Assembly: GCF_029016285.1 (NCBI RefSeq)
Contig: NZ_CP091975.1
Span: forward strand, 3,038,001-3,102,000
DNA from: Vibrio sp. DW001
Lineage (GTDB): Bacteria; Pseudomonadota; Gammaproteobacteria; Enterobacterales; Vibrionaceae
Length of the DNA stretch: 64,000 bases
Direction: 5' to 3'
Shown: piece by piece, positions 17,186 to 25,402 of the stretch
Numbering within the stretch: position 1 is the stretch's first letter
Layout: each line of letters opens with the position of its first letter
Notes under the pieces: model-generated
The model's database searches: none
Seen by the model: the letters and a program-made list of their open reading frames with translations, nothing else
What the model was told of the DNA's origin: nothing
Program-made: the position numbers and the translations under genes

Positions 17186-18070
17186 ATGTCCAACGAATTG
17201 AAATACGCTCTTGGCCCCCTACTCTACTTCTGGCCAAAACAAGATGTCGAAAGCTTTTATGAAAAAGCGAAGAATTCGAGTGCTGATATCATCTATCTTG
17301 GCGAAGCCGTATGTTCAAAACGGCGATTAATGAAAACCAAAGATTGGTTAAGTAATGCTAAGGATCTCTCTTCCAGTGGTAAACAAGTCGTTTTGTCCAC
17401 TATGGCGTTATTAGAAGCACCTAGTGAAGTTAACGTTATGAAAAAGTATATCGATAATGGTGAGTTTGCCATTGAAGCGAATGACGTTTCCGCTATCCAA
17501 TTAGCGCACGAGCATAATGTCCCATTTATTGTTGGTCCTGCTGTAAATGCCTACAATGCACAAACGCTCAATCTTTTTCTTAAAAAAGGGATGACACGCT
17601 GGTGCATGCCAGTCGAACTGTCTAAAGAATGGTTGCAGCAAGTTCTCCTGCAATGCGAAGCTCTTGGTATCAAACATCAGTTTGAAACAGAAGTTTTTAG
17701 TCATGGTTATCTGCCATTGGCTTATTCTGCTCGCTGCTTTACCGCTCGAGCGGAGAACAAACCCAAAGATGAATGCGAAACTTGCTGTATCAAGTACCCC
17801 ACAGGCTTGCAAGTAAATAGCCAAGAGGGCCAATCTTTATTTAATCTTAATGGTGTACAGACACAGTCTGGCTACTGTTACAATTTGATCAACGATTTAA
17901 AAGGCATGAAAGGCTTAGTTGACGTTGTCCGACTAAGCCCATTGAATGTAGAAACCTTCGATAAGGTGGACCAATTTCGTCAAAATGAAGACGGCTCTAA
18001 TCCAGAACAGCTAGGGGATTTTCAGTGTAATGGCTACTGGCATCAATTAGCTGGTTTAGAAAAAACCTAG
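17186..18070 (+). CDS. ubiV: Ubiquinone anaerobic biosynthesis protein UbiV (U32 family)
   Basis: Partner of UbiU in oxygen-independent ubiquinone synthesis. The 294 residues carry the [4Fe-4S] cysteines at C43 (GEAVCSKRR), C184 (SARCFTAR), C197 and C201 ([14 protein letters not shown]), spaced as in E. coli UbiV with a shift of four. The ribosome-binding site CCGGAGATAAGT precedes the ATG at 17186. It ends two bases before the convergent MATE gene, with no obvious terminator between. Confidence 0.95.
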   Translation: MSNELKYALGPLLYFWPKQDVESFYEKAKNSSADIIYLGEAVCSKRRLMKTKDWLSNAKDLSSSGKQVVLSTMALLEAPSEVNVMKKYIDNGEFAIEANDVSAIQLAHEHNVPFIVGPAVNAYNAQTLNLFLKKGMTRWCMPVELSKEWLQQVLLQCEALGIKHQFETEVFSHGYLPLAYSARCFTARAENKPKDECETCCIKYPTGLQVNSQEGQSLFNLNGVQTQSGYCYNLINDLKGMKGLVDVVRLSPLNVETFDKVDQFRQNEDGSNPEQLGDFQCNGYWHQLAGLEKT

Positions 18071-18072
18071 TA

Positions 18073-19389
18073 CTAAGGGGCGATTTTTCGTCCCTTATTT
18101 TTCTTCAGCATCAAAACCAATACAACACTTAAGACAATATTCGATATCGGGTAGGCCAACCATACTCCTGTGAGACCGAACAAGGTCGGCAACACATATA
18201 AAAATGGTAATTGAACCAACATATTTCCAACCGTTGTAAACATTGCCTTCTTACTATCCCCAATCGCTTGGTAATAAGCGGCCACCACGACAATAAAACC
18301 ATCTAAGAAAATAGCAAACATATGCAGCCGTATCCCCATAACAGCCTGTTTCATCAGTTCAGGGTCATCATCGTTAAATATCCCTACAACGTGTTCAGGG
18401 TAGAGGTTCATGGCAACGACAAAACCGATACCTATCAATACTGATGCCCAACAAGCGATAGAAAACAGCTTGCGTACCGCCTCCAAATTGTTTGCGCCAT
18501 AATTGAAACTCACTAATGGCTGCATACCATTGGCAATACCTTCAACGGTCAAATAATACATAGTGAAGATAGAACCTAGCACCGCGTAGGCACCAATAGT
18601 CAAAACTGATCCATACTGTATGAACATCCAATTGTGTACGGCAACCATCACAGAACCATACATATACATGAACATACTCGATGCACCTATCGAGAGTATC
18701 TGAGGTATATACCCATAGTGGACTGTGAAATTGGATACCGATATCCTCACTTTAGCGTACCGACTAAAGAAATACCCAACACCCAATGTCGTCACCACAC
18801 TTTGTGCCAACAAGGTCGCTATCGCAGCCCCTTTTAACCCCCAACCTAGTATGGCAATAAAAAGATAGTCAAATCCTATATTGATGAGCGCGCCTAGTAC
18901 CATTAAAAAAGTAGCGAAATTAGGGCTTCCATCGTTACGCAATAGAAATGGTACCGCTATTGAACCTAACGAAAACAAACTACCTAATATCAGAACTTTT
19001 AGGTACTGTTGCCCTAATTCGAATACGATTCCTCCAATACCTTGAGCCAGTAATAAGGCATCAGAATATTGCCATAGAACCAATGCGATGAATGGGAAAA
19101 CCATCAATATAAGAGCGAGCCCTGTACTTACCGTGCCCTTTGCCTTCTTGTCACTTCCCGCACCACTATTGATAGACAAGATGGCACCAGTACCGACGCC
19201 GATCATCATACCGATACCTAGTACTGAACCAATCACCGGCCAAACGACGTTTATTCCTGCAAGCCCATCCGCGCCTATATAACGACCGATAAATATCCCG
19301 TCAACGATCTGATAAAGTCCGTTGACCAACATTGCGGCAACCGTGGGTATAGTATATTTCCAAAACTGTTTGTAGATGGATTGTTCCAT
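18073..19389 (-). CDS. MATE family multidrug/Na+ antiporter
   Basis: Polytopic inner-membrane exporter of 438 residues with about 12 hydrophobic segments in two similar halves, typical of MATE transporters. The N-terminal half has YQIVDGIFIGRYIGADGLAG and VWPVIGSVLGIGMMIGVGTGA; the second half has NGMQPLVSFNYGAN, the family signature. These proteins use Na+ or H+ to export cationic drugs; the substrate here is unknown. It follows the marR gene on the same strand with its own copy of the GTTAGC-N3-GCTAAC dyad at 19403-19417, so repression by that MarR protein is likely. Confidence 0.92.
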   Translation of the reverse strand: MEQSIYKQFWKYTIPTVAAMLVNGLYQIVDGIFIGRYIGADGLAGINVVWPVIGSVLGIGMMIGVGTGAILSINSGAGSDKKAKGTVSTGLALILMVFPFIALVLWQYSDALLLAQGIGGIVFELGQQYLKVLILGSLFSLGSIAVPFLLRNDGSPNFATFLMVLGALINIGFDYLFIAILGWGLKGAAIATLLAQSVVTTLGVGYFFSRYAKVRISVSNFTVHYGYIPQILSIGASSMFMYMYGSVMVAVHNWMFIQYGSVLTIGAYAVLGSIFTMYYLTVEGIANGMQPLVSFNYGANNLEAVRKLFSIACWASVLIGIGFVVAMNLYPEHVVGIFNDDDPELMKQAVMGIRLHMFAIFLDGFIVVVAAYYQAIGDSKKAMFTTVGNMLVQLPFLYVLPTLFGLTGVWLAYPISNIVLSVVLVLMLKKNKGRKIAP

Positions 19390-19402
19390 TTCTTGCCACT
19401 CT

Positions 19403-19417
19403 GTTAGCTAAGCTAAC
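19403..19417 (-). promoter_or_regulatory. Putative MarR operator, copy 2 (before MATE gene)
   Basis: GTTAGC-TAA-GCTAAC, a perfect dyad with 6-bp arms. The arms are identical to those of the dyad upstream of marR. It lies in the 52-bp gap between marR and the MATE gene, 14 bp before the MATE start codon. TTGAAA lies further upstream on the same strand and may be a -35 box. Confidence 0.72.
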
Positions 19418-19441
19418 TAATTAATTAAAATTTTTTCAATA

Positions 19442-19852
19442 TTACTTGAGCATCTTAGATAAGATTTTTACGAGTTGTTTAAACTCTTGCTCTGACACTT
19501 TGTTTTCAAGTTTTTCTGTAATAATTTGAAGAACACTATCTTCAGTCGATAGACCTTCAATCGCTTTATCGGTTAAGACGACTCTTTTCGCTCTTGCATC
19601 TTCAGGGCAAGAAATTCTACGCACTAGTGCCTTTCTTTCCAGTCTAACCACCATATTTGAAGCAGAAGGCTTGGTTACCATCATCTCGGAAGCTAAATCA
19701 GTGATACGAATAGGTTCGCTTGAGTACTGAATAACCTTTAAGTAATCAAATTCGTTGAAACTTAGGGATGATAGAGGATCATCTTTCGCGTGCACACGCC
19801 ACTCTTTTGACATGAAACGTTCAAGATCGATTAAGCAGGTTTGAAAAGACAT
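19442..19852 (-). CDS. MarR family transcriptional regulator
   Basis: A 136-residue winged-helix regulator. Helix-turn-helix and wing are seen in SSEPIRITDLASEMMVTKPSASNMVVRLERKALVRRISCPEDARAKRVVLT, the classic MarR DNA-binding segment with the DxRxK/R wing. MarR proteins usually repress an adjacent exporter and are released by small ligands. Here the next gene is a MATE exporter, and both genes carry the same dyad upstream, one copy just beside the -10 of marR, implying autorepression. The ligand is unknown. Confidence 0.92.
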   Translation of the reverse strand: MSFQTCLIDLERFMSKEWRVHAKDDPLSSLSFNEFDYLKVIQYSSEPIRITDLASEMMVTKPSASNMVVRLERKALVRRISCPEDARAKRVVLTDKAIEGLSTEDSVLQIITEKLENKVSEQEFKQLVKILSKMLK

Positions 19853-19869
19853 ACAAAAAACCCAACATG

Positions 19870-19913
19870 GTTAGCAAGGCTAACTATATTAGTGCAGATA
19901 GAATAATTTACAA
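19870..19913 (-). promoter_or_regulatory. marR promoter with putative MarR operator, copy 1
   Basis: On the minus strand, TTGTAA (19913-19908), a 16-bp spacer and TAATAT (19891-19886) form a promoter. Immediately downstream is the perfect dyad GTTAGC-N3-GCTAAC (19870-19884), which would cover the transcription start. This is a standard arrangement for an autorepressor. Confidence 0.72.
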
Positions 19914-19914
19914 G

Positions 19915-19947
19915 AAAAAAACGCCAGATCTTCATCTAGCGTTTTTT
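19915..19947 (-). terminator. Terminator of nlpI
   Basis: An AACGC-c-AGAT/ATCT-a-GCGTT stem with one mismatch and loop CTTC is flanked by an A-tract and a T-tract. On the minus strand it ends the pnp-nlpI side, 38 bp after the nlpI stop, and insulates the marR promoter. Confidence 0.82.
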
Positions 19948-19984
19948 ATTAAGTTAAGTTGAGCGAGGCAATATTCTCAATAGA

Positions 19985-20914
19985 TTATTTTTCTACCGTC
20001 AATCCATTTTCAATCGCATTCTCTTTTTGTGCTTCTTCTTGTAAGGCCCTTACGTCATCATAGATACGTCCTAGTTCTAAGAAAGAATAGCGATGTTCTA
20101 CGTATTCATAAACATTAAACGACAGTGCGAGCTTATAGAGGGCGATAGCATCAGCATATTGTCCAGAGAACTGGTAGCGTTTACCTAAATAGAAATAGGT
20201 TTCGGTCAAACGCTGCGCCAGCATAACGTTATCTCTCGTCCCATTTAAAACGGCTTTAAAAGCCTGTTCTTCGCCTACTTCATTCAGCATGATACCAACC
20301 AATACCCAACCCCACTCTTGGCTCTTATCTGAATAACGTGCTCTTAAATTTTCTTCCGCTTTGGCTGCGTCTATTTCACGCTCAATTATATAGAGCCACA
20401 GCGCCCTAAAGGGGTCTTCTGGATTATCCGAATAATGTGCTTGCATCTCTTGGTATGAGAGATCGATACGGTCACCATAATAAAGGGCTATCGCCATATT
20501 GCGTTCCGCATATTCATTCGAGGGGTCGAGTTCTAATGTCGAATCAAATGCTTCATACGCGGCGTCGTATTCACCTACTTGAGTAAAATAAACACCGAGT
20601 AAATTGAAAATATCTGGTTGAGCAGGATTGATGCTCAGTGATTTATTGAAATCTAGACGGGCTAAATCGCGTAGGCCGACGCTGTCATAATAACTTCCTC
20701 GTTCATAAAACATCTTCGCCCTAACGGCGTTTTCTAAGTCTGGACGTTTTAATAATTGATTTAGCCTTGCTATCTGCACTTCTTGCTGAATACTCGCTTG
20801 TAACGGCACAGCCATTGGTGGATAAACCCACTGGTTTGAATTATTACTCGGGTTAGTGGCACAACCCGAAAGTATTATCAAGAATCCCAGACTTGCTATT
20901 TGAAACCATTTCAC
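19985..20914 (-). CDS. nlpI: Lipoprotein NlpI (TPR adaptor)
   Basis: Outer-membrane lipoprotein adaptor that in E. coli scaffolds peptidoglycan hydrolases and the protease Prc. The 309 residues begin with a lipoprotein signal ending LSGC (C18), followed by TPR repeats: AKMFYERGSYYDSVGLRDLARLDFNKSLSINPAQ and PDIFNLLGVYFTQVGEYDAAYEAFDSTLELDPSNEYA are two consecutive ones. Position directly downstream of pnp is the same as in E. coli. A strong terminator lies between the two genes, so it may have its own promoter or depend on readthrough. Confidence 0.95.
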   Translation of the reverse strand: MKWFQIASLGFLIILSGCATNPSNNSNQWVYPPMAVPLQASIQQEVQIARLNQLLKRPDLENAVRAKMFYERGSYYDSVGLRDLARLDFNKSLSINPAQPDIFNLLGVYFTQVGEYDAAYEAFDSTLELDPSNEYAERNMAIALYYGDRIDLSYQEMQAHYSDNPEDPFRALWLYIIEREIDAAKAEENLRARYSDKSQEWGWVLVGIMLNEVGEEQAFKAVLNGTRDNVMLAQRLTETYFYLGKRYQFSGQYADAIALYKLALSFNVYEYVEHRYSFLELGRIYDDVRALQEEAQKENAIENGLTVEK

Positions 20915-20974
20915 AGACGCCTATCTCCTTTTATGATCCACAATTTCCGCATAACCATTTTATAGCAGCAAAAG

Positions 20975-21004
20975 AAAAGGGGGAACAATCATGTTCCCCC
21001 TTTT
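20975..21004. terminator. Terminator between pnp and nlpI
   Basis: A perfect 13-bp stem AAAAGGGGGAACA/TGTTCCCCCTTTT with loop ATCA ends in T-rich sequence on both strands. It follows the pnp stop by about 96 bp on the minus strand. Confidence 0.9.
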
Positions 21005-21100
21005 ATAACACGCTTTACGCTATATACGCTAGGAAAGCCATCATCTCTCAGGATTTACTCTATCCACAATAAAGAAGCTTAGCTAACGCAGCTACAGAGC

Positions 21101-23224
21101 TTATTCAGCTTCTGGTGCTTGTGCTTCTTCAGCAGGTTTATCTTGTGCTTCTTTCATACTTAGACGTACACGACCTTGGCGGTCAATTTCTAGTACTTTA
21201 ACTTTAACTTCTTGTCCTTCACTTAGGTAATCAGTCACCTTCTCAACACGCTTGTCAGCGATTTGAGAAATGTGTACTAAACCGTCTTTACCCGGAAGAA
21301 TAGTAACAAACGCACCGAAGTCAGCTAAACGAGCAACTTTACCAATGTAAATAGTGCCAACTTCAACTTCAGCGGTTAATTCTTTAATACGATTAATCGC
21401 ATCTTCAGCTTGCTCACCAGACGTTGCAGCGATTTTAACAGTACCGTCATCTTCTATTTCGATAGTTGTACCCGTTTCTTCACAAAGTGCACGAATAACA
21501 GCGCCACCTTTACCGATAACGTCACGAATCTTGTCAGTGCTGATCTTCAACTGGTGGATACGAGGTGCAAACTCAGAGATATCATCACGAGCACCAGAGA
21601 TAGCTTCATCCATTACAGAAAGGATGTGCTTACGAGCACCTTGAGCTTGGTTAAGCGCAATTTGCATTATCTCTTTAGTGATACCCTCAATTTTGATATC
21701 CATCTGAAGTGCAGTGATACCTTCATTAGTACCCGCTACTTTAAAGTCCATATCTCCTAAGTGATCTTCATCACCAAGGATGTCAGAAAGAACAACAAAG
21801 TCGTCGCCTTCTTTAACTAGACCCATTGCAATACCCGCAACAGACGCTTTAATAGGAACACCAGCATCCATTAGTGCTAGAGAGGTACCACATACAGAAG
21901 CCATTGAAGAAGAACCGTTAGATTCTGTGATTTCAGATACTACACGAACCGTGTACGGGAATTCTTCAGCTGAAGGCATAACCGCTTGGATACCGCGTTT
22001 TGCAAGCTTACCGTGACCAATTTCACGACGCTTAGGTGAACCAACAAAACCAGTTTCGCCTACACAGAATGGAGGGAAGTTATAGTGTAGAAGGAAGTGT
22101 GACTTCTTCTCACCAGTTAGTTCATCAATGATTTGAGCGTCACGTTGTGTACCAAGAGTCGCGGTTACCAATGCCTGAGTTTCGCCACGAGTAAATAGTG
22201 AAGAACCGTGAGTACGAGGAAGAACGCCAGTACGTACATCAAGTGCACGAACCATATCTTTTTCACGTCCATCAATACGAGGGCTACCCGCAATGATGCG
22301 ACCACGAACTACGTTTTTCTCTAAAGAACCAAGCATTTTTTTCACTTCGTTCACGTCTAGCTCTGCATTTTCAGCCGAAAGCGCGGTAACAACGTCTGAC
22401 TTAATTTCGCCAACTTGCTCATAACGAGCCATTTTTTCTGTGATTTGGTAAGCTTCGGTCAAACGAACTTCAGCTAACTCAGCAATTTTCGCTTTAAGAT
22501 CTGCATCCACTGTTGGTGCAACCCAATCCCATGAAGGCGTTGCTACTTCTGCAGCAAACTCTTTTATTGCAGATATAACAACTTGTTGTTGATCATGACC
22601 AAATACTACCGCAGATAGCATTTCTTCTTCTGATAGATTGTCCGCTTCTGATTCAACCATAAGCACGGCACCATCAGTACCAGCAACAACAAGATCTAAC
22701 TTAGATGTTTCTAGCTCAGTATTGCTTGGGTTAAGCACAAGTTGACCATCGATATGACCAACACGAGCAGAACCAATAGGGCCATTAAATGGAATCCCAG
22801 AGATAGAAAGAGCCGCTGAAGTACCAATCATCGTTACAATATCAGGTTGGACATCTGGATTTACAGAAACAACGGTTGCGATAACTTGAACTTCGTTTTT
22901 GAATTCATCTGGGAATAGAGGACGAATTGGACGGTCGATTAGACGCGCTGTCAATGTCTCGCCTTCTGATGGGCGACCTTCACGTTTGAAGAAACCACCT
23001 GGAATTTTACCAGCGGCGTATGTACGCTCTTGGTAGTTAACAGTAAGAGGGAAGAAGCTTTGACCTTCAACCGCTACTTTTTTACCAACAACGGATACTA
23101 ATACAGCAGTATCGTCCATTGTTACCATAACAGCAGACGTTGCTTGACGTGCTATTACGCCTGTTTCTAAAGTAACAGTATGGTTACCATACTGGAATGT
23201 TTTTACGATAGGATTCGCGAACAT
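21101..23224 (-). CDS. pnp: Polyribonucleotide nucleotidyltransferase (PNPase)
   Basis: Phosphorolytic 3'-5' exoribonuclease and degradosome subunit. I start at the ATG at 23224 (707 residues, [20 protein letters not shown]) after GAAAGGAAATATA; the longer frame adds 19 untypical residues. Domains in order are RNase PH 1 (1-140), all-helical linker, RNase PH 2 with the catalytic [11 protein letters not shown]...MDIKIEG region (near 480-500), KH ([15 protein letters not shown], near 560) and S1 ([20 protein letters not shown], near 625-690), with an acidic tail. The leader carries a long hairpin expected to be the RNase III site for autoregulation. It is downstream of rpsO, as in E. coli. Confidence 0.98.
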   Translation of the reverse strand: MFANPIVKTFQYGNHTVTLETGVIARQATSAVMVTMDDTAVLVSVVGKKVAVEGQSFFPLTVNYQERTYAAGKIPGGFFKREGRPSEGETLTARLIDRPIRPLFPDEFKNEVQVIATVVSVNPDVQPDIVTMIGTSAALSISGIPFNGPIGSARVGHIDGQLVLNPSNTELETSKLDLVVAGTDGAVLMVESEADNLSEEEMLSAVVFGHDQQQVVISAIKEFAAEVATPSWDWVAPTVDADLKAKIAELAEVRLTEAYQITEKMARYEQVGEIKSDVVTALSAENAELDVNEVKKMLGSLEKNVVRGRIIAGSPRIDGREKDMVRALDVRTGVLPRTHGSSLFTRGETQALVTATLGTQRDAQIIDELTGEKKSHFLLHYNFPPFCVGETGFVGSPKRREIGHGKLAKRGIQAVMPSAEEFPYTVRVVSEITESNGSSSMASVCGTSLALMDAGVPIKASVAGIAMGLVKEGDDFVVLSDILGDEDHLGDMDFKVAGTNEGITALQMDIKIEGITKEIMQIALNQAQGARKHILSVMDEAISGARDDISEFAPRIHQLKISTDKIRDVIGKGGAVIRALCEETGTTIEIEDDGTVKIAATSGEQAEDAINRIKELTAEVEVGTIYIGKVARLADFGAFVTILPGKDGLVHISQIADKRVEKVTDYLSEGQEVKVKVLEIDRQGRVRLSMKEAQDKPAEEAQAPEAE

Positions 23225-23297
23225 TATATTTCCTTTCATATAACTGGATTCTAAGTAATTAGAATCACATAGTGAATACACCTTTCTGTATTACCAA

Positions 23298-23345
23298 TCG
23301 CGACTAATGAAAAGTATCTTAATAGAAAATTTTCATTAGTCGCGA
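23298..23345 (-). promoter_or_regulatory. pnp leader stem-loop (predicted RNase III site)
   Basis: A perfect 16-bp inverted repeat (23298-23313 with 23330-23345, core CGCGACTAATGAAAA) has a 16-nt loop and lies 74 bp before the pnp start. In E. coli the pnp leader folds into a hairpin cut by RNase III, after which PNPase degrades its own message. Position and length fit the same role here. There is no T-run, so it is not a terminator. Confidence 0.75.
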
Positions 23346-23472
23346 CCTTAAGGCCGGCTACGCTGACTGTAATACTAGATAAAGTGCAGATTGGCTAAGC
23401 TAAGCTTAGTTGGGCAGTATTATAGATGAAAAACGTTGATATGTGCAGATGGAAGCGAGGAATATTTCTGAT

Positions 23473-23506
23473 AAAAAAAAAGAGGCTATAAATAGCCTCT
23501 TTTTTT
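23473..23506 (-). terminator. Terminator downstream of rpsO
   Basis: Stem AGAGGCTAT/ATAGCCTCT (23481-23500) is flanked by A8 and T6, 12 bp after the rpsO stop. It separates rpsO and pnp messages, as in E. coli, where partial readthrough feeds pnp. Confidence 0.9.
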
Positions 23507-23517
23507 ACAAACTGTTC

Positions 23518-23787
23518 TTAGCGACGTAGGCCTAGACGTTTGATAAGACTTTGGTAACGATCTAGATTCTTACCTTTCAAGTAGTCTAGAAGTTTACGAC
23601 GGCTTGAAACCATACGTAAAAGACCGCGACGACTATGGTGATCATGTTTGTGGTTAGCAAAGTGACCTTGAAGGTGGTTGATAGAAGCAGTAAGTAGAGC
23701 TACTTGTACTTCTGGTGAACCTGTATCGCCTTCGCCTTGTGCATAATCGGCTACGATAGCTGCTTTTGTTTCTGCGTTCAGAGACAT
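23518..23787 (-). CDS. rpsO: Ribosomal protein S15
   Basis: An 89-residue small-subunit protein that binds 16S rRNA early in assembly. The sequence is nearly the textbook S15 ([55 protein letters not shown]). The start [11 protein letters not shown] follows AGGAGAG. It lies between truB and pnp, in the standard order. Confidence 0.98.
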   Translation of the reverse strand: MSLNAETKAAIVADYAQGEGDTGSPEVQVALLTASINHLQGHFANHKHDHHSRRGLLRMVSSRRKLLDYLKGKNLDRYQSLIKRLGLRR

Positions 23788-23932
23788 AATCTCTCCTAAA
23801 TAAGAGTTAAATTAATAAAGTGTGCCGCCAATCTCTGATTCAGCTGACACGATGAGCGCGCATATTACTTTGCTACGCATCTAACCGCAAGCGATATTTA
23901 CGTAACAACCCTACATACGCCAAATCTAGAAC

Positions 23933-24886
23933 CTAAAGTTCTTCATCTCGAAAAACAACCAATCTCTTTGGTGCGACTCTACCATCATCGTCTATCTCGC
24001 CGATGCCAATAAATAGTCTTTCCTCTCCACTGGTCATTCTTACTATACCGTCAGTTGGCGCACCAAATACTTGTACGGGTTGGCCATGCTGAACCATATG
24101 AGTTAGATCTGGAATCAAATTGACTTCTGGTAAATCTTGTACCGCTGAGTCCATAGGCATCAAGAGTGGATCAAGCAATTCGCGAGGGGCAATATCTTCT
24201 TCGCGCGCTTTCTCTAATAATGCTTCTAACTGCTCTAATGTCACCATATTTTCATATGGGTAGTTCGATACACCTGTTCGACGAAGATAAGTAACATGAG
24301 CGCCACAGCTCAACATTTCACCTAAATCATCAACAATCGTTCTGATGTATGTCCCTTTAGAACAGTGCACTTCCATTTCGACTTCCGTACCTTCAAAGTT
24401 CAGAAGCTCAATAGAATATACAGTGATTTTCCGTGATTCTCTCGGAACTTCGATGCCTTCTCTCGCGTATTCGTATAACGGCTTGCCCTGATGCTTCAGA
24501 GCTGAAAACATTGATGGGATCTGATCGGTTTCGCCACGAAATTTTGCAATACAACGTTCGAGCTGTCCACGGTCGACTTTCACATCACGGGTCTGAACCA
24601 CCTCGCCATCTGAATCAGATGTATTGGTTCTTTCACCAAGTTTAGCGACAACACGATAGCGTTTATCCGATTCAAGTAGAAATTGGGAGAACTTAGTTGC
24701 TTCCCCAAAACAGATTGGTAACATGCCAGTCGCTAACGGATCGAGCGCGCCAGTATGCCCTGCCTTTTCTGCAAAGTAGATTCTTTTTACTTTCTGAAGT
24801 GTGTCATTAGAAGTAATTCCAGCTGGCTTATCCAGCAATATAACGCCATCTACAGGGCGACCTTTACGACGACCTCTGCGACCCAT
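23933..24886 (-). CDS. truB: tRNA pseudouridine(55) synthase TruB
   Basis: Makes the universal pseudouridine 55 in the T-loop of tRNAs. The 317 residues carry the catalytic aspartate D49 in [13 protein letters not shown], the family motif [20 protein letters not shown] and [18 protein letters not shown]-terminal PUA-like segment includes [19 protein letters not shown]. Its ATG overlaps the rbfA stop (TAATG), so translation is coupled. It starts [21 protein letters not shown], typical of gamma-proteobacteria. Confidence 0.97.
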   Translation of the reverse strand: MGRRGRRKGRPVDGVILLDKPAGITSNDTLQKVKRIYFAEKAGHTGALDPLATGMLPICFGEATKFSQFLLESDKRYRVVAKLGERTNTSDSDGEVVQTRDVKVDRGQLERCIAKFRGETDQIPSMFSALKHQGKPLYEYAREGIEVPRESRKITVYSIELLNFEGTEVEMEVHCSKGTYIRTIVDDLGEMLSCGAHVTYLRRTGVSNYPYENMVTLEQLEALLEKAREEDIAPRELLDPLLMPMDSAVQDLPEVNLIPDLTHMVQHGQPVQVFGAPTDGIVRMTSGEERLFIGIGEIDDDGRVAPKRLVVFRDEEL

Positions 24887-25317
24887 TACTCTTTTTCCTC
24901 GTTAAGACCACTCTCATCATGAACAACACTTTCATCACGGCCAGATTCATGAGCACGACGTTTGTCATCACTGATTATTTCACTCACTAGGTTAGACATT
25001 CGCATGCCTTCCACAAGCGTATTATCGTAGGTAAAACGTACTTCTGGCGTCAATCTTAAGCGAATGCGCTTCCCTAAAATCATGCGCACATTAACTTCAT
25101 GTTCTTTCAACGCAGCAAGACTTTTCTCTGGTGTTTGCTCGCCAACACATAAGAAGGTAACGAACACTTTTGCATAAGCAAGATCTCGAGAGACTTCCAC
25201 GTCAGAGATAGTAACCATACCAATGCGGGAGTCTCGAACTTCACGCTGTAATATTAGCGCGAGTTCTTTTTGTAATTGTTGCGACACGCGTTGCGTGCGA
25301 CTAAATTCTTTTGACAT
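24886..25317 (-). CDS. rbfA: 30S ribosome-binding factor RbfA
   Basis: KH-fold assembly factor for the 30S subunit, needed for 16S 5'-end maturation and cold growth. I choose the ATG at 25317 (143 residues, [20 protein letters not shown]) after AAGAGA; the longer frame adds 14 residues not seen in the family. Conserved [29 protein letters not shown] and [22 protein letters not shown] are visible. A 30-residue charged tail follows. It sits between infB and truB. Confidence 0.97.
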   Translation of the reverse strand: MSKEFSRTQRVSQQLQKELALILQREVRDSRIGMVTISDVEVSRDLAYAKVFVTFLCVGEQTPEKSLAALKEHEVNVRMILGKRIRLRLTPEVRFTYDNTLVEGMRMSNLVSEIISDDKRRAHESGRDESVVHDESGLNEEKE

Positions 25318-25402
25318 TATTTTTTCTCTTAGAAAAAATGAGGGGCTAAAGCCCCTCATGGTGTATTTAACAACCGTTTTTCAAAACGTTAGCCAATAAT
25401 GA

